Positions 1 through 6,643 of a stretch of 15,515 nucleotides of DNA are shown here, piece after piece. How positions within the stretch are numbered: the stretch's first letter is position 1; each line of letters opens with the position of its first letter. The position numbers and the translations under genes are program-made. The notes under the pieces are model-generated. The model saw only the letters and a list, made by a program, of their open reading frames with translations, had not been told where the DNA came from and did no database searches. Location of the stretch: assembly GCA_964533145.1 (NCBI GenBank), contig CAZHLG010000018.1, forward strand, positions 1 to 15,515, written 5' to 3'. Source of the DNA: CAITQP01 sp964533145. Its GTDB lineage: Bacteria > Patescibacteriota > Minisyncoccia > Phycocordibacterales > UBA9973.

Positions 1-26
1 GTCATGCCTAGTTTCCATAAATTTAC

Positions 27-54
27 AAAAAAAATCCACCATGCGGTGGATTTT
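27..54 (-). terminator. Rho-independent terminator of the first minus-strand gene
   Basis: A perfect 10-bp stem (AAAATCCACC / GGTGGATTTT) with the loop ATGC spans 31-54. Read on the minus strand it is followed by a run of eight T. It lies about 25 nt beyond the stop codon of the minus-strand gene ending at 80. Confidence 0.8.
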
Positions 55-79
55 CCGATGGTGGACTTGATGTCTTTCT

Positions 80-637
80 TCAATCTTGCAGCCCTCGCAT
101 CATCCATACGAGCATTTTTTCGGGATGCCGGCATGGAAACAAATCGAGTACAGGATCGACAGAGTGGAAACTGTCTTCAATACATACAAAATCAAGCTGC
201 GTATTGTCTGCGATCCTGGACTGCACGGTCAATCGTCCTTCTTCACCGTATCCGGACTTTTGAAAATACCTGACTGTGATCGTAGTGCTCAATCGATATG
301 TGATCATAAATTGAGCAAAACGCTCATCGACAAAAAAGCGAATGCCGTTTTTCTGCAGGCCGATAGTCTCTTCTGATGTCTCGATCAGCCGCCTGGCCTT
401 TTTCTCTGATTCATCTAATTCTTCAAGCAGGAGTATACATGTGATGCAACGCTCCTCAGGCACGACCGTCCATTTTTTCTGGTTGGTCTTCAAAAGATCC
501 AATACAAACTGGATTTCTGGGGCGGGGTTCAGCGCGCGGAGGGCTTCGATCTCATCGCAGATGTTCGCCCTGATCGCCGTATCGAGATTTTTGTTTGCCG
601 CTTGAGCAATATCGGCAAGTTCCTGTAGGTTATTCAT
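80..637 (-). CDS. Hypothetical protein, 185 aa, soluble
   Basis: I do not recognise this protein. It starts at ATG 637, has no signal peptide or membrane segment, and ends with UGA. The N-terminal 70 residues look alpha-helical (leucine and alanine rich, acidic). A charged segment around residues 70-95 (EELDESEKKARRLIETSEET) may be a coiled coil. The C-terminal half (about 95-185) alternates hydrophobic and polar residues, suggesting beta structure. A TTGACG-N17-TATTGT promoter lies upstream and a strong terminator downstream, so it is probably a single-gene transcript with a leader of about 17 nt. The codons are less GC-biased than in the housekeeping genes of this window. Real gene likely; function unknown. 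Confidence 0.7.
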   Translation of the reverse strand: MNNLQELADIAQAANKNLDTAIRANICDEIEALRALNPAPEIQFVLDLLKTNQKKWTVVPEERCITCILLLEELDESEKKARRLIETSEETIGLQKNGIRFFVDERFAQFMITYRLSTTITVRYFQKSGYGEEGRLTVQSRIADNTQLDFVCIEDSFHSVDPVLDLFPCRHPEKMLVWMMRGLQD

Positions 638-660
638 TATGTGAAATTTTAGTTAATGAA

Positions 661-689
661 ACAATACATCATATTTGATTTGTCGTCAA
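661..689 (-). promoter_or_regulatory. Sigma70-type promoter of the 80-637 gene
   Basis: On the minus strand, TTGACG (684-689), a 17-bp spacer and TATTGT (661-666) precede the ATG at 637. The predicted start site is near 654, giving a leader of about 17 nt without a Shine-Dalgarno sequence. Confidence 0.5.
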
Positions 690-705
690 ATCCTGCTCGT
701 TACAC

Positions 706-739
706 AAAAAAAGCCCCGGACATATCTGTATCCGGGGCT
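706..739 (-). terminator. Rho-independent terminator of the secreted-protein gene
   Basis: AGCCCCGGA (712-720) pairs perfectly with TCCGGGGCT (731-739) around a 10-nt loop. On the minus strand the hairpin is followed by seven T (706-712). It starts 5 nt after the stop codon of the gene ending at 745. Confidence 0.85.
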
Positions 740-744
740 CTGCA

Positions 745-1110
745 TCAAGAAACCTGAAGCGGTATCGTCACCACCGACCCACTGAAATAAAAGTGGATCC
801 AGTACTGTATCAATCTCCCCTTTTTCTTGGGCTTGAAAGCATACTGATACTGGCCGTCGACAATGCCGATCTGCTGCATGACTTCGACTTCGTTGTCTGT
901 CGCGTTGAATATCCGCAACACGCCAGGACCGTCCTCAGGAGCGGTGCAGGTGATCAGGTACTCATCGGGACCGTTCGGCACAGCCGTAACAGCAATCCCT
1001 TGGACAAAGGCGACACGCTCTACCGCGGGCTTAGCCGCAACGGTCTGCAGGTTTAAACACGCCGGAGCAATGAGCGCTCCGAAAAGCACGGCAAAAAACA
1101 TTTTTTTCAT
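745..1110 (-). CDS. Secreted hypothetical protein with signal peptide, 121 aa
   Basis: No family recognised. The N-terminus is a classic Sec signal: MKK, a hydrophobic stretch (FFAVLFGALIAPACLNL) and a likely signal peptidase I site after VAA, about residue 26. A Cys in the signal (APAC) is a poor lipobox, so a lipoprotein is possible but less likely. The mature part of about 95 residues is rich in Val, Ile, Tyr and Gly with alternating polar residues (EYLITCTAP, YQYAFKP, YWIHFYFSG), like a small beta-sandwich domain of an exported protein. I chose ATG 1110; a TTG two codons upstream (1116) is also possible. It has its own promoter and terminator, so it is monocistronic. Confidence 0.7.
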   Translation of the reverse strand: MKKMFFAVLFGALIAPACLNLQTVAAKPAVERVAFVQGIAVTAVPNGPDEYLITCTAPEDGPGVLRIFNATDNEVEVMQQIGIVDGQYQYAFKPKKKGRLIQYWIHFYFSGSVVTIPLQVS

Positions 1111-1138
1111 TTTCAATGAACATTTTTAGTGAGCGCTT

Positions 1139-1167
1139 TTTATAGCATACTTATTCATATTTTGCAA
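1139..1167 (-). promoter_or_regulatory. Promoter of the secreted-protein gene
   Basis: On the minus strand TTGCAA (1162-1167), a 17-bp spacer ending in TGC, and TATAAA (1139-1144) form a good extended -10 promoter. The predicted start is near 1132, so this gene has a leader of about 20 nt, longer than most genes here. No Shine-Dalgarno sequence is visible. Confidence 0.6.
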
Positions 1168-1219
1168 GGGGTGGGTCGGCTCGGACAGGATCTTCCGCGC
1201 ATACCGAACAAGGCAACTA

Positions 1220-1228
1220 TGGTATACT
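1220..1228 (+). promoter_or_regulatory. Extended -10 promoter of the DUF5652 gene (leaderless)
   Basis: TGgTATACT is an extended -10 element. The box TATACT (1223-1228) is followed by exactly six bases (TGAACC) and then ATG 1235, so transcription should begin at or next to the start codon. No clear -35 box is visible. Confidence 0.55.
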
Positions 1229-1234
1229 TGAACC

Positions 1235-1537
1235 ATGATGGGACACAATATTTTTGGCCTGGGCATGCCTGGCTTGTATCCGTTCGCCGTTATCGGTATC
1301 CTGCTTGCCGCGTGGAGCATTGCCTGGAAAGGCTGGTCGCTCTGGACCGCAGCCGGAAAGCGAGACAAAGTCTGGTTCGTGGTACTGCTCGTGATCAACA
1401 CGGCGGGCATCCTCGACATACTCTACATTTATGTCTTCTCCAAGCAGCAGCGTGGCGCGAAGAAGGAAGCGTCTGCCGAGCATTCGCACAGCGAAACGCA
1501 TGCGCATCATGAGGAAGGCGCACATCACGAGGGTTAA
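1235..1537 (+). CDS. DUF5652 family small membrane protein, His-rich tail
   Basis: A 100-aa protein with two membrane segments (about residues 12-30 and 46-68). Between them is a short loop with the pattern W-S-L-W-T-A-A-G-K-R-D-K, followed by VWFVVLLVINTAGILDILYIY. This second helix, with its N-T-x-G-I-L-(D/E)-I-L-Y core, is what I recognise as DUF5652, a family frequent in Patescibacteria and of unknown function. The last 20 residues are rich in His and Glu (HSHSETHAHHEEGAHHEG) and could bind metal ions at the membrane surface. The start is ATG 1235, or ATG 1238 directly after it; the -10 box spacing favours 1235. Transcribed alone, ending in a shared hairpin with the convergent LUD gene. 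Confidence 0.85.
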   Translation: MMGHNIFGLGMPGLYPFAVIGILLAAWSIAWKGWSLWTAAGKRDKVWFVVLLVINTAGILDILYIYVFSKQQRGAKKEASAEHSHSETHAHHEEGAHHEG

Positions 1538-1546
1538 GCAAATACA

Positions 1547-1581
1547 AAAAGGGCTGCACGGCGAAGCCGTGCAGCCCTTTT
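1547..1581. terminator. Bidirectional terminator between DUF5652 and LUD genes
   Basis: A perfect 16-bp stem (AAAAGGGCTGCACGGC / GCCGTGCAGCCCTTTT) with the 3-nt loop GAA. The A and T ends give a U tract in both directions, so it can end both convergent transcripts (stops at 1537 plus and 1591 minus). Confidence 0.9.
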
Positions 1582-1590
1582 CCGACCCGC

Positions 1591-2208
1591 TTAAAACCCA
1601 AGCTTCTCGTTCACAAAAATAATATGCACTTTGCGTCCCATGAAGGACGGCTCCCGATTGAGAATGAGGATCTTCGAGATGAAGCTTCCGCCCATGCCAG
1701 CCTCTTTCATCCGAGCGTCTTCAAGCGGAAAGACATGCTCGCGCAAGCGCGAGAGCGCCGCATCGAGCGTCGGCGCAAGCTTCTGCGCACCGACCACAAA
1801 AACAATGTTCGGCGACGTGAAGGCGATATGCGGAAGCTGGCTTCCGGTGTTGGAAGCGATGACCAGCTCGCCGGTCTCCGAGACTGCATGGACACTGCCG
1901 AGGTAGAAGTCCGACAAGACCGATTGTTTCCGAAGCGCCGCCTGCGCCCCGGGATCCTGCTCGGCAAGGATCGCAGCATGCAGATTGCTCCAACCGTGCT
2001 CGCCCGTTTTGAGATACCCGATAAAACCGATCTCATCGAGCGTGCGGGATGATCCGTTCATCACGGAAGCGCCGGCTGGTATCAGAGCCTTGATGCGCGC
2101 AAGCGCCTCGGCTCCTGTCTCGACATATTCGGGCAGATATCCCCGCTCAGACAGCATCTGCATTGTCTTCTCTACGGCGTCCTTGGACGCGATGGTATCG
2201 TATGTCAT
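1591..2208 (-). CDS. LUD domain protein (LutC/YkgG-like)
   Basis: A 205-aa protein covering essentially one LUD domain (former DUF162, as in LutC and LutB of lactate utilisation). Visible signatures are the GSSRTLDEIGF segment (about residues 52-62), which resembles the family's G-(S/T)-S-x-T-(L/A)-x-E-x-G motif, and the core SETGELVIASNTGSQL followed by a hydrophobic strand IVFVVGAQKL near residues 110-143. The C-terminal MGGSFISKILILNREP also fits stand-alone LUD proteins. LutC works with LutA and LutB in oxidising lactate; neither partner is present here, so a lactate role is not supported. The ATG at 2208 sits six bases after a TATACT -10 box, suggesting leaderless mRNA. Ends with UAA in front of a bidirectional terminator. 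Confidence 0.85.
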   Translation of the reverse strand: MTYDTIASKDAVEKTMQMLSERGYLPEYVETGAEALARIKALIPAGASVMNGSSRTLDEIGFIGYLKTGEHGWSNLHAAILAEQDPGAQAALRKQSVLSDFYLGSVHAVSETGELVIASNTGSQLPHIAFTSPNIVFVVGAQKLAPTLDAALSRLREHVFPLEDARMKEAGMGGSFISKILILNREPSFMGRKVHIIFVNEKLGF

Positions 2209-2214
2209 GCTCCA

Positions 2215-2220
2215 AGTATA
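2215..2220 (-). promoter_or_regulatory. -10 box of the LUD gene (leaderless)
   Basis: On the minus strand TATACT is followed by TGGAGC and then ATG 2208: the same box and the same six-base distance as in front of the DUF5652 gene. The GGAG lies too close to the ATG to act as a Shine-Dalgarno site, and would in any case fall upstream of the predicted transcript. Confidence 0.5.
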
Positions 2221-2246
2221 CTCCTCAGCGCGATTTGTCGTAACAG

Positions 2247-2274
2247 TTGAATTTATGGCCCAATATGGTAGACT
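2247..2274 (+). promoter_or_regulatory. Promoter of tRNA-Val
   Basis: TTGAAT (2247-2252), a 16-bp spacer ending in TGG, and TAGACT (2269-2274) make an extended -10 promoter. The predicted start is near 2281, three bases before the mature tRNA. An inverted repeat GGCCCA / TGGGCC (2257-2262, 2274-2279) encloses the -10 box; it may be accidental. Confidence 0.6.
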
Positions 2275-2283
2275 GGGCCTATT

Positions 2284-2356
2284 GCGCGGTTAGCTCAGTT
2301 GGTAGAGCATCCCCTTGACGTGGGGAGGGTCAGAGGTTCGAATCCTCTATCGCGCA
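2284..2356 (+). tRNA. tRNA-Val (anticodon GAC)
   Basis: The complete 73-nt cloverleaf can be drawn. The acceptor stem is GCGCGGT / ATCGCGC with one G-T pair, followed by discriminator A at 2356. The D arm is GCTC-AGTTGGTAGA-GC. The anticodon stem is TCCCC / GGGGA (2310-2314, 2322-2326) with loop TTGACGT; the anticodon GAC is at 2317-2319 and reads GUC/GUU valine codons. The T arm is AGAGG-TTCGAAT-CCTCT. The 3' CCA is not encoded (CTC follows), so it must be added by CCA-adding enzyme. A promoter lies just upstream and a terminator 32 nt downstream. Confidence 0.97.
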
Positions 2357-2387
2357 CTCGAATTTGACTAAATATAGATTTATTGTA

Positions 2388-2410
2388 GTGTCTAATCAGA
2401 CACGTTTTTT
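2388..2410 (+). terminator. Terminator of tRNA-Val
   Basis: GTGTCT (2388-2393) pairs with AGACAC (2398-2403) around AATC, followed by G and six T. It lies 32 nt after the tRNA 3' end. Confidence 0.7.
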
Positions 2411-2430
2411 CACAATATTTTTCACAATAT
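2406..2430 (+). repeat. Two tandem copies of TTTTTCACAATAT
   Basis: The 13-mer occurs at 2406-2418 and 2418-2430, sharing one T (12-nt period). The pair lies between the tRNA terminator and the AT-rich gene, covering its presumed -35 and -10 region. It could be a protein binding site or a slipped duplication. Confidence 0.6.
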
Positions 2431-2433
2431 AAA
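2428..2433 (+). promoter_or_regulatory. Possible -10 box of the AT-rich orphan gene
   Basis: TATAAA ends 11 bases before ATG 2445, predicting a start near 2440 and a leader of about 5 nt. The -35 region is only a T-rich stretch (2405-2411), so this assignment is tentative. Confidence 0.35.
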
Positions 2434-2444
2434 TTAAGTTCTGT

Positions 2445-2786
2445 ATGAAAAAAATCTCAGTAACTGGACCTTCTATCAAAGATTTAATGTCCATATTTTC
2501 TGATTTCCTTGTTACCGGATTTCGGTTGCCACTTATGAAATTCAAATCTATAAAAAAGTCTGATGTAGTATTCGAAGTCGTAATCGAAAAGATTGATGCC
2601 TCAATATGGAGCCTTCCGGAATCACATTTTGAGAATGAGCCAACGGAGAAAAAACGTCTAATAATAGATGGTTGGATAAATTCTGAAAAATGTGAAAAAT
2701 ATCATAGCACCGTAGAAAGGAAGTGCCGAATCGAAATTTTTGCTGATGGAAGTATTTCCCTGCAAAAAAAGAAAACTGGCCTGTAA
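2445..2786 (+). CDS. AT-rich hypothetical protein, 113 aa
   Basis: No family recognised. A soluble, charged protein with no membrane segment. The middle (residues about 40-75: DVVFEVVIEKIDASIW, then EKKRLIIDGWINSEKC) and the end (KCRIEIFADGSISLQKK) alternate as beta strands, with helical segments near the start. Codon use is strikingly AT-rich (AAA, ATT, AAT, TCT and ATA codons) compared with the GC-rich third positions of its neighbours. Together with its position directly behind a tRNA gene this suggests recent acquisition, although no attachment-site duplicate or integrase is seen. It has its own terminator 8 nt after the stop. Gene status is supported by ORF length, promoter and terminator; function unknown. 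Confidence 0.65.
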   Translation: MKKISVTGPSIKDLMSIFSDFLVTGFRLPLMKFKSIKKSDVVFEVVIEKIDASIWSLPESHFENEPTEKKRLIIDGWINSEKCEKYHSTVERKCRIEIFADGSISLQKKKTGL

Positions 2787-2794
2787 TTAGGTCG

Positions 2795-2827
2795 AATGCC
2801 TCAGATTGTGATCTGGGGCATTTTATT
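2795..2827 (+). terminator. Terminator of the AT-rich gene
   Basis: AATGCCTCAGAT (2795-2806) pairs with ATCTGGGGCATT (2811-2822), 12 bp with one G-T pair, loop TGTG, followed by TTATTTT. The stretch from here to 2930 shows nothing else I can support. Confidence 0.85.
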
Positions 2828-2933
2828 TTCATATCTTTCTTATTTCCCTTGCTAAATCAGTAAAAACGAATGTAAAAGGGTATTTCGCCCATATTTCTGA
2901 ATTCGGGGTAAGAATTCTTCCCTCACAGAGTAC

Positions 2934-2959
2934 AAAAGCCGGCCGTTAGGCCGGCTTTT
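2934..2959 (-). terminator. Terminator of the ABC transporter gene
   Basis: A perfect 11-bp stem AAAAGCCGGCC / GGCCGGCTTTT with a 4-nt loop, 13 nt beyond the ABC transporter stop codon at 2973. The U tract is only four bases, but the stem is strong. Confidence 0.75.
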
Positions 2960-2972
2960 GCATAAACTAATA

Positions 2973-4715
2973 CTATGCCCGCTCCCCGATTTGCTGACGC
3001 CACATGGCGTAATACAGACCTTTGGCGCCGAGCAGCTCGTCGTGCGTGCCGGATTCCACAATGCGGCCTTTTTCGAGCACATGGATGGCGCTTGCATGCA
3101 TGACAGTCGAGAGCCGGTGCGCGATGAGCACCGTCATGTGCGACCCGGTACGCGAGACGTCCTTGATCGTCCTGCCTATCTCTTCCTCGGTGAGCGAATC
3201 GAGCGCGCTTGTGGCTTCGTCGAAGACAAGCAGCGCAGGTGCGCGCAGAAGAGCCCGGGCGATGGACAGGCGCTGCTTTTCGCCTCCGGAAACCTTCACG
3301 CCGCCTTCGCCAATGACTGTATCGAGGCCCTGGCCGCCGCGCTCGAGCAGATTCTGGCACTGGGCTTTCATGAGTGCGTCCATGCATTCGTCGTCGGTCG
3401 CGTCAGGCTTCACGAAGAGCAGGTTTTCACGGATCGTGCCGGCAAAGAGCTGCGTGTCCTGCGTGACAAAACCGATCTGCGTGCGGAGATCGTTCTTGCG
3501 GATGGCATCCTGGCGTATGCCGTTGTAGCGGATGTCGCCGGCCGTCGGCGCATACAGGCCGACAAGCAGTTTGACGAGCGATGTCTTGCCGGAACCGGAC
3601 GGGCCGACAAAGGCGACCGTATCCCCGCTTGCGAGACCGAAGGAGATGTCTTCGAGCGCCTGCGCAGTCGCGCTCGCATATCCGAACGCGACGTTCTTGA
3701 ACGACAGCGTTCGTATCGGTCCGAGCGTCTCAGGGTTCGATGGCTCAGGCTCGCGCGGCGTCTCGCGGAGCGTTTTGAATATGGCAAGCGACGCCTCGGC
3801 TTCGCGGTACGCGCCGATGACGGTGCCGATCTCCTGCAGCGGGCCGAACACGTAGAACGAGTAGACGAAGAGTGAGAAGAACTCGCCGAACGTGATGATC
3901 CGGGCGTAGATCAGGTACATCATGAAAAACAGGATCGACGTGCGGATGAGATTGATGATGGTCCCCTGCACGAAGCTCAAGCTGCGGAGATACCGCAGTT
4001 TTTTGAGTTCAAGCTTCAGGATCCTGCCGGTCGTCGCATTGAGGCGCGAGACTTCCTGCCCGGCAAGGCCGAGGCTTTTGACCAATTCGATGTTGCGGAG
4101 CGATTCGGTTGTCGAGCCGGCGAGCGCCGTAGTCTCGGCGACGATTGTCTGCTGCACGCGCTTGATCTTCCTCGAAAGCAGCAGACTCATGCCGCCGATG
4201 AGCGGCGCAGCCGACAGGAACGCAACCGCGATGCCCCAATACACATTGAAGGCGTAGACAGTGACGAAGATGAAACCGATGAGCGACACAAAAAGCACGT
4301 TGATGAACGAGCTGATGAACTTCTCCGTGTCCTGGCGGACTTTCTGCAGACGGCCGAGCAATTCGCCGCTCCGCTCATCCTCGAAGCGCTCATACGGAAG
4401 CGAGAGCGCATGCTCGACGCCGTCACGGTAGATATCGGCGCCGACACGCTGCGTCACGCCGTTCAAGAAATAGTCCTGGAAATTCTTGGCCGTGCGCGAC
4501 ACGAATGCCACACCCACGATGGCGGCGAGCAGCATGCCGACGCCGCGGAAAAATTCCGGCTGGGAAAAAAGCTCCGGATGCGTGGCGTATCGGTCGATGA
4601 CATGCTGGAAAATGTACGGATCAAGGAGCGAGAATGTCTGGTTGACCGCCGCAAGAACGAGCGTGAGCAGGCAGAGCTTCCAGTATTTCCTGAGGTACGA
4701 ATAGAGTATGCGCAT
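2973..4715 (-). CDS. ABC exporter half-transporter (fused membrane and ATPase domains)
   Basis: A 580-aa type IV (MsbA/MDR-like) half-transporter that should work as a dimer in the cytoplasmic membrane and export a lipid, peptide or drug using ATP. Residues 1-310 form the six-helix membrane domain (first helix about 12-30; further helices near 60-78, 138-178 and 250-290). Residues about 335-580 form the ATPase: Walker A GPSGSGKTS near 370, Q-loop in FVTQDTQLF near 415, signature VSGGEKQR near 473, Walker B LLVFDEATSALD near 495 and the switch His in IAHRLS near 530. All catalytic residues are intact. Length is normal for the family. The substrate cannot be told from sequence, and no partner half-transporter is adjacent, so a homodimer is likely. 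The start ATG 4715 lies six bases after a TAGCAT box. Confidence 0.93.
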   Translation of the reverse strand: MRILYSYLRKYWKLCLLTLVLAAVNQTFSLLDPYIFQHVIDRYATHPELFSQPEFFRGVGMLLAAIVGVAFVSRTAKNFQDYFLNGVTQRVGADIYRDGVEHALSLPYERFEDERSGELLGRLQKVRQDTEKFISSFINVLFVSLIGFIFVTVYAFNVYWGIAVAFLSAAPLIGGMSLLLSRKIKRVQQTIVAETTALAGSTTESLRNIELVKSLGLAGQEVSRLNATTGRILKLELKKLRYLRSLSFVQGTIINLIRTSILFFMMYLIYARIITFGEFFSLFVYSFYVFGPLQEIGTVIGAYREAEASLAIFKTLRETPREPEPSNPETLGPIRTLSFKNVAFGYASATAQALEDISFGLASGDTVAFVGPSGSGKTSLVKLLVGLYAPTAGDIRYNGIRQDAIRKNDLRTQIGFVTQDTQLFAGTIRENLLFVKPDATDDECMDALMKAQCQNLLERGGQGLDTVIGEGGVKVSGGEKQRLSIARALLRAPALLVFDEATSALDSLTEEEIGRTIKDVSRTGSHMTVLIAHRLSTVMHASAIHVLEKGRIVESGTHDELLGAKGLYYAMWRQQIGERA

Positions 4716-4721
4716 GGGCCC

Positions 4722-4750
4722 ATGCTACTACGTCTATGCCGATTTGAAAA
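4722..4750 (-). promoter_or_regulatory. Likely promoter of the ABC transporter gene (leaderless)
   Basis: On the minus strand TTTTCA (4745-4750), a 17-bp spacer and TAGCAT (4722-4727) precede GGGCCC and ATG 4715. Both boxes match the consensus at only four of six positions, but the six-base distance to the ATG repeats that of several other genes here. Confidence 0.4.
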
Positions 4751-4751
4751 C

Positions 4752-4778
4752 AAAAAGCCGCCGGAAATTTCCGGCGGC
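4752..4778 (-). terminator. Terminator of the 4797-5513 gene
   Basis: GCCGCCGGA (4757-4765) pairs perfectly with TCCGGCGGC (4770-4778), loop AATT. On the minus strand it is followed by TTTTTG. It lies 19 nt past the stop codon at 4797 and just upstream of the ABC transporter promoter. Confidence 0.85.
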
Positions 4779-4796
4779 ATGCACTATCGCGACAGC

Positions 4797-5513
4797 TTAC
4801 GCTTTTTGAAAATACTCTTTGCTTAAACGGTCGAGGTCTTCCTCATCTCGGGCCGGGAACAATACCGTGGTATACAATTCCATGTAATGGTTCCGGTGTT
4901 GGTCGTCGAGCATGTTTTTCCTGAGAATCATCGCGGCCATTTCTTTCCGTATGTAAAGCGGCATCAATGAATTCGACGCGATATCGCCGACATTCTTGAA
5001 CGTGAAGGCTGGGTCGTCGACATGCTCTTTCAGCTGGCCGAAATACAGGTCGAGCAGTTCGAGCTTGGTATACTCGGAAGTAGACTGCGCGAACGTCATT
5101 GCCTTATAAAGACCAAGAAGGCCTTCGAGCTCGATCAACTGCTCGGACGCTCTGTAGACGAGTAGGCCGTCATAATAGTAATGATTCATGACTTGCCGCA
5201 GGAACGTGGGATCGTTGCCAAGGAAACCGAACACTAGCTCACGCGCGATCTTGTAATCACAGGTATTGTGGATATGCTCTTCAGCATATTTCTGCGCATA
5301 GTGCTCCATTCCTGAAGTAACATCATGAAGCATGCTGATGAGCCCATACAAAGTTATCCGTTCTGAGTCTTCCAGGTCATCGCTGAGCACCTGCAATTCA
5401 TAGAGCGCGTGGTATGCAAGCGATATCAGTCCGGCATAATCCCGGTTCTTGGACTGTTCAGAGGCGGCGGTTTGCAAGGCCTCCTGTAGTTGTCTTAATA
5501 AGTCTTTATTCAT
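4797..5513 (-). CDS. Hypothetical alpha-helical protein, 238 aa
   Basis: Not recognised. A soluble, acidic protein (many Glu, Asp and Leu) that looks helical throughout, with Tyr- and His-rich stretches such as MEHYAQKYAEEHIHN (about 69-83) and MNHYYYDGLLVYRASEQ (about 108-124). No signal peptide, membrane segment or catalytic motif is visible. The helical repeats of about 30-40 residues resemble tetratricopeptide-like or other superhelical scaffolds without a clear consensus. The start is ATG 5513; a well-formed promoter TTGACT-N17-TACAAT lies just upstream and a strong terminator just downstream, so it is monocistronic. A protein-interaction role is possible but is only a guess from composition. 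Confidence 0.75.
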   Translation of the reverse strand: MNKDLLRQLQEALQTAASEQSKNRDYAGLISLAYHALYELQVLSDDLEDSERITLYGLISMLHDVTSGMEHYAQKYAEEHIHNTCDYKIARELVFGFLGNDPTFLRQVMNHYYYDGLLVYRASEQLIELEGLLGLYKAMTFAQSTSEYTKLELLDLYFGQLKEHVDDPAFTFKNVGDIASNSLMPLYIRKEMAAMILRKNMLDDQHRNHYMELYTTVLFPARDEEDLDRLSKEYFQKA

Positions 5514-5529
5514 ATTTTAATTTTTCTTT

Positions 5530-5558
5530 ATTGTATCATATTTAATACAAAAAGTCAA
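5530..5558 (-). promoter_or_regulatory. Promoter of the 4797-5513 gene
   Basis: On the minus strand TTGACT (5553-5558), a 17-bp spacer ending in TGA, and TACAAT (5530-5535) form a near-consensus promoter. The predicted start is near 5523, giving a leader of about 10 nt. Confidence 0.65.
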
Positions 5559-5603
5559 ATAACCGCAACTGCCGCTGTCGGAACAATGACGAATATACCG
5601 TGA

Positions 5604-6638
5604 TCAAAGAAGCTCAGGCTCGGGTTCGAGTCGTATGCTGAAAAGGTCGTTCACCGCACCGACAATCTCGGCGACGGCCGCAGCAAGATCGGCGCGGGTC
5701 GCAGTGCCGGTGTTCACGAGCACGAGCGCATTATGCTCATAAGTCTTGATCGGGCCGAATGACTTCCCTTTCAGGCCGGCATTCTCGATGAGCCAGCCGG
5801 CGGGAATCTTAACGCGGCCGTCTTCCGTCGGGAACATCTTCATGTCCGGAAAACGCTCGGCAAGGTCTTTGGCCTCCGCCTCGCTCACGAATGGGTTCTT
5901 GAAAAAGGAGCCGACGGACGCGATCTCGCGCGGATCCGGCAGCTTCTTGGCGCGGATGGCGATGATGGCGGCCCGGATCTGGGCGAGGGACGGCTTGCTG
6001 ATGCTCTGTGCGGCAAAGTACTCTGCCACGCCCGGGTAGCGCGGCGGCTTCGCCGCCGCGCGCGAAAGCCGCAGCCGTACCTCCGTGATGACATACTGCG
6101 GCCTGCCGGCCGCGTCGCGCGCATGCTTGAAAAGGCTGTCGCGGTACGCGAACGCGCATTCGGCGTTCGCGAGCTCGACAAAGGCCTTCCGCTCGCGGTC
6201 GTATGCACGCACGGAAACAAGAACGTCCTTGATCTCCGTGCCGTAGGCGCCGACATTCTGTATCGGTGTGGCCCCCGTGCTGCCGGGAATGGCCGAGAGC
6301 GCCTCGATGCCGCACAGTCCGCGTGCGACAGCCCAGGCGCACACATCATCCCAGACAGTACCTGCACCGATCGATACTTCGGCATACATGCCCTCATCGG
6401 AGACCAGGGCGATGTCCCGCATGCCGAGACGGACGATGTTCGCACTCGTGTCTCCGTCCGGAAACACAACATTCGATCCGCCGCCCAAGACAAGCCACGC
6501 GGTATCCGTCGGAAGCGCCGCAAAAAACTCGGCGACGTCGGCTTCGGTCTCGAGCGTCACTATCTCGCGGGCAGTGCCGCCGATGCGGAACGTGGAAAGG
6601 CTCGCCAGCGGCACGTCATGTTCGCGGAGAATAGCCAT
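5604..6638 (-). CDS. murB: UDP-N-acetylenolpyruvoylglucosamine reductase MurB (type I)
   Basis: A 344-aa FAD enzyme that reduces enolpyruvyl-UDP-GlcNAc with NADPH to UDP-MurNAc, the second committed step of peptidoglycan precursor synthesis, in the cytoplasm. The N-terminal FAD domain shows STFRIGG (about 15-21) and VLGGGSNVVF (about 50-59). The middle has IPGSTGATPIQNVGAYG (about 117-133), which binds FAD, and the substrate loop AFAYRDSLFKH. GSFFKNP near residue 243 carries the catalytic serine, and EPEPELL at the very end holds the catalytic glutamate. The YRDS-F loop and the length match the E. coli-like type I enzymes. It is transcribed divergently from the XRE-MurA gene, so the first two enzymes of the pathway share one 45-bp control region. 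It ends with UGA, showing that UGA is a stop in this organism. Confidence 0.96.
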   Translation of the reverse strand: MAILREHDVPLASLSTFRIGGTAREIVTLETEADVAEFFAALPTDTAWLVLGGGSNVVFPDGDTSANIVRLGMRDIALVSDEGMYAEVSIGAGTVWDDVCAWAVARGLCGIEALSAIPGSTGATPIQNVGAYGTEIKDVLVSVRAYDRERKAFVELANAECAFAYRDSLFKHARDAAGRPQYVITEVRLRLSRAAAKPPRYPGVAEYFAAQSISKPSLAQIRAAIIAIRAKKLPDPREIASVGSFFKNPFVSEAEAKDLAERFPDMKMFPTEDGRVKIPAGWLIENAGLKGKSFGPIKTYEHNALVLVNTGTATRADLAAAVAEIVGAVNDLFSIRLEPEPELL

Positions 6639-6643
6639 ATGCG

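Noticed and set aside
661..689. Shared AAATATGAT in the promoter spacers of the 80-637 and 4797-5513 genes as a common regulator site
   Set aside because: The offset from the -10 boxes differs by two bases and AT-rich spacers make a nine-base match unremarkable with only two examples.
2257..2279. Inverted repeat GGCCCA-N11-TGGGCC around the tRNA -10 box as a regulatory operator
   Set aside because: Only six base pairs and no second example in the window; tRNA genes are rarely repressed. It may be accidental.
2357..2972. Attachment sites of an integrated element next to tRNA-Val
   Set aside because: No repeat of the tRNA 3' end and no integrase gene in the window; only composition supports insertion.
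2958..3875. 305-codon plus-strand frame opposite the ABC transporter
   Set aside because: Antisense to the ATPase domain with all its motifs intact; no promoter or family features.
5560..5603. Terminator after murB
   Set aside because: The GC-rich stretch CCGCAACTGCCGCTGTCGG forms only an imperfect hairpin with a poor U tract, so it was not called.
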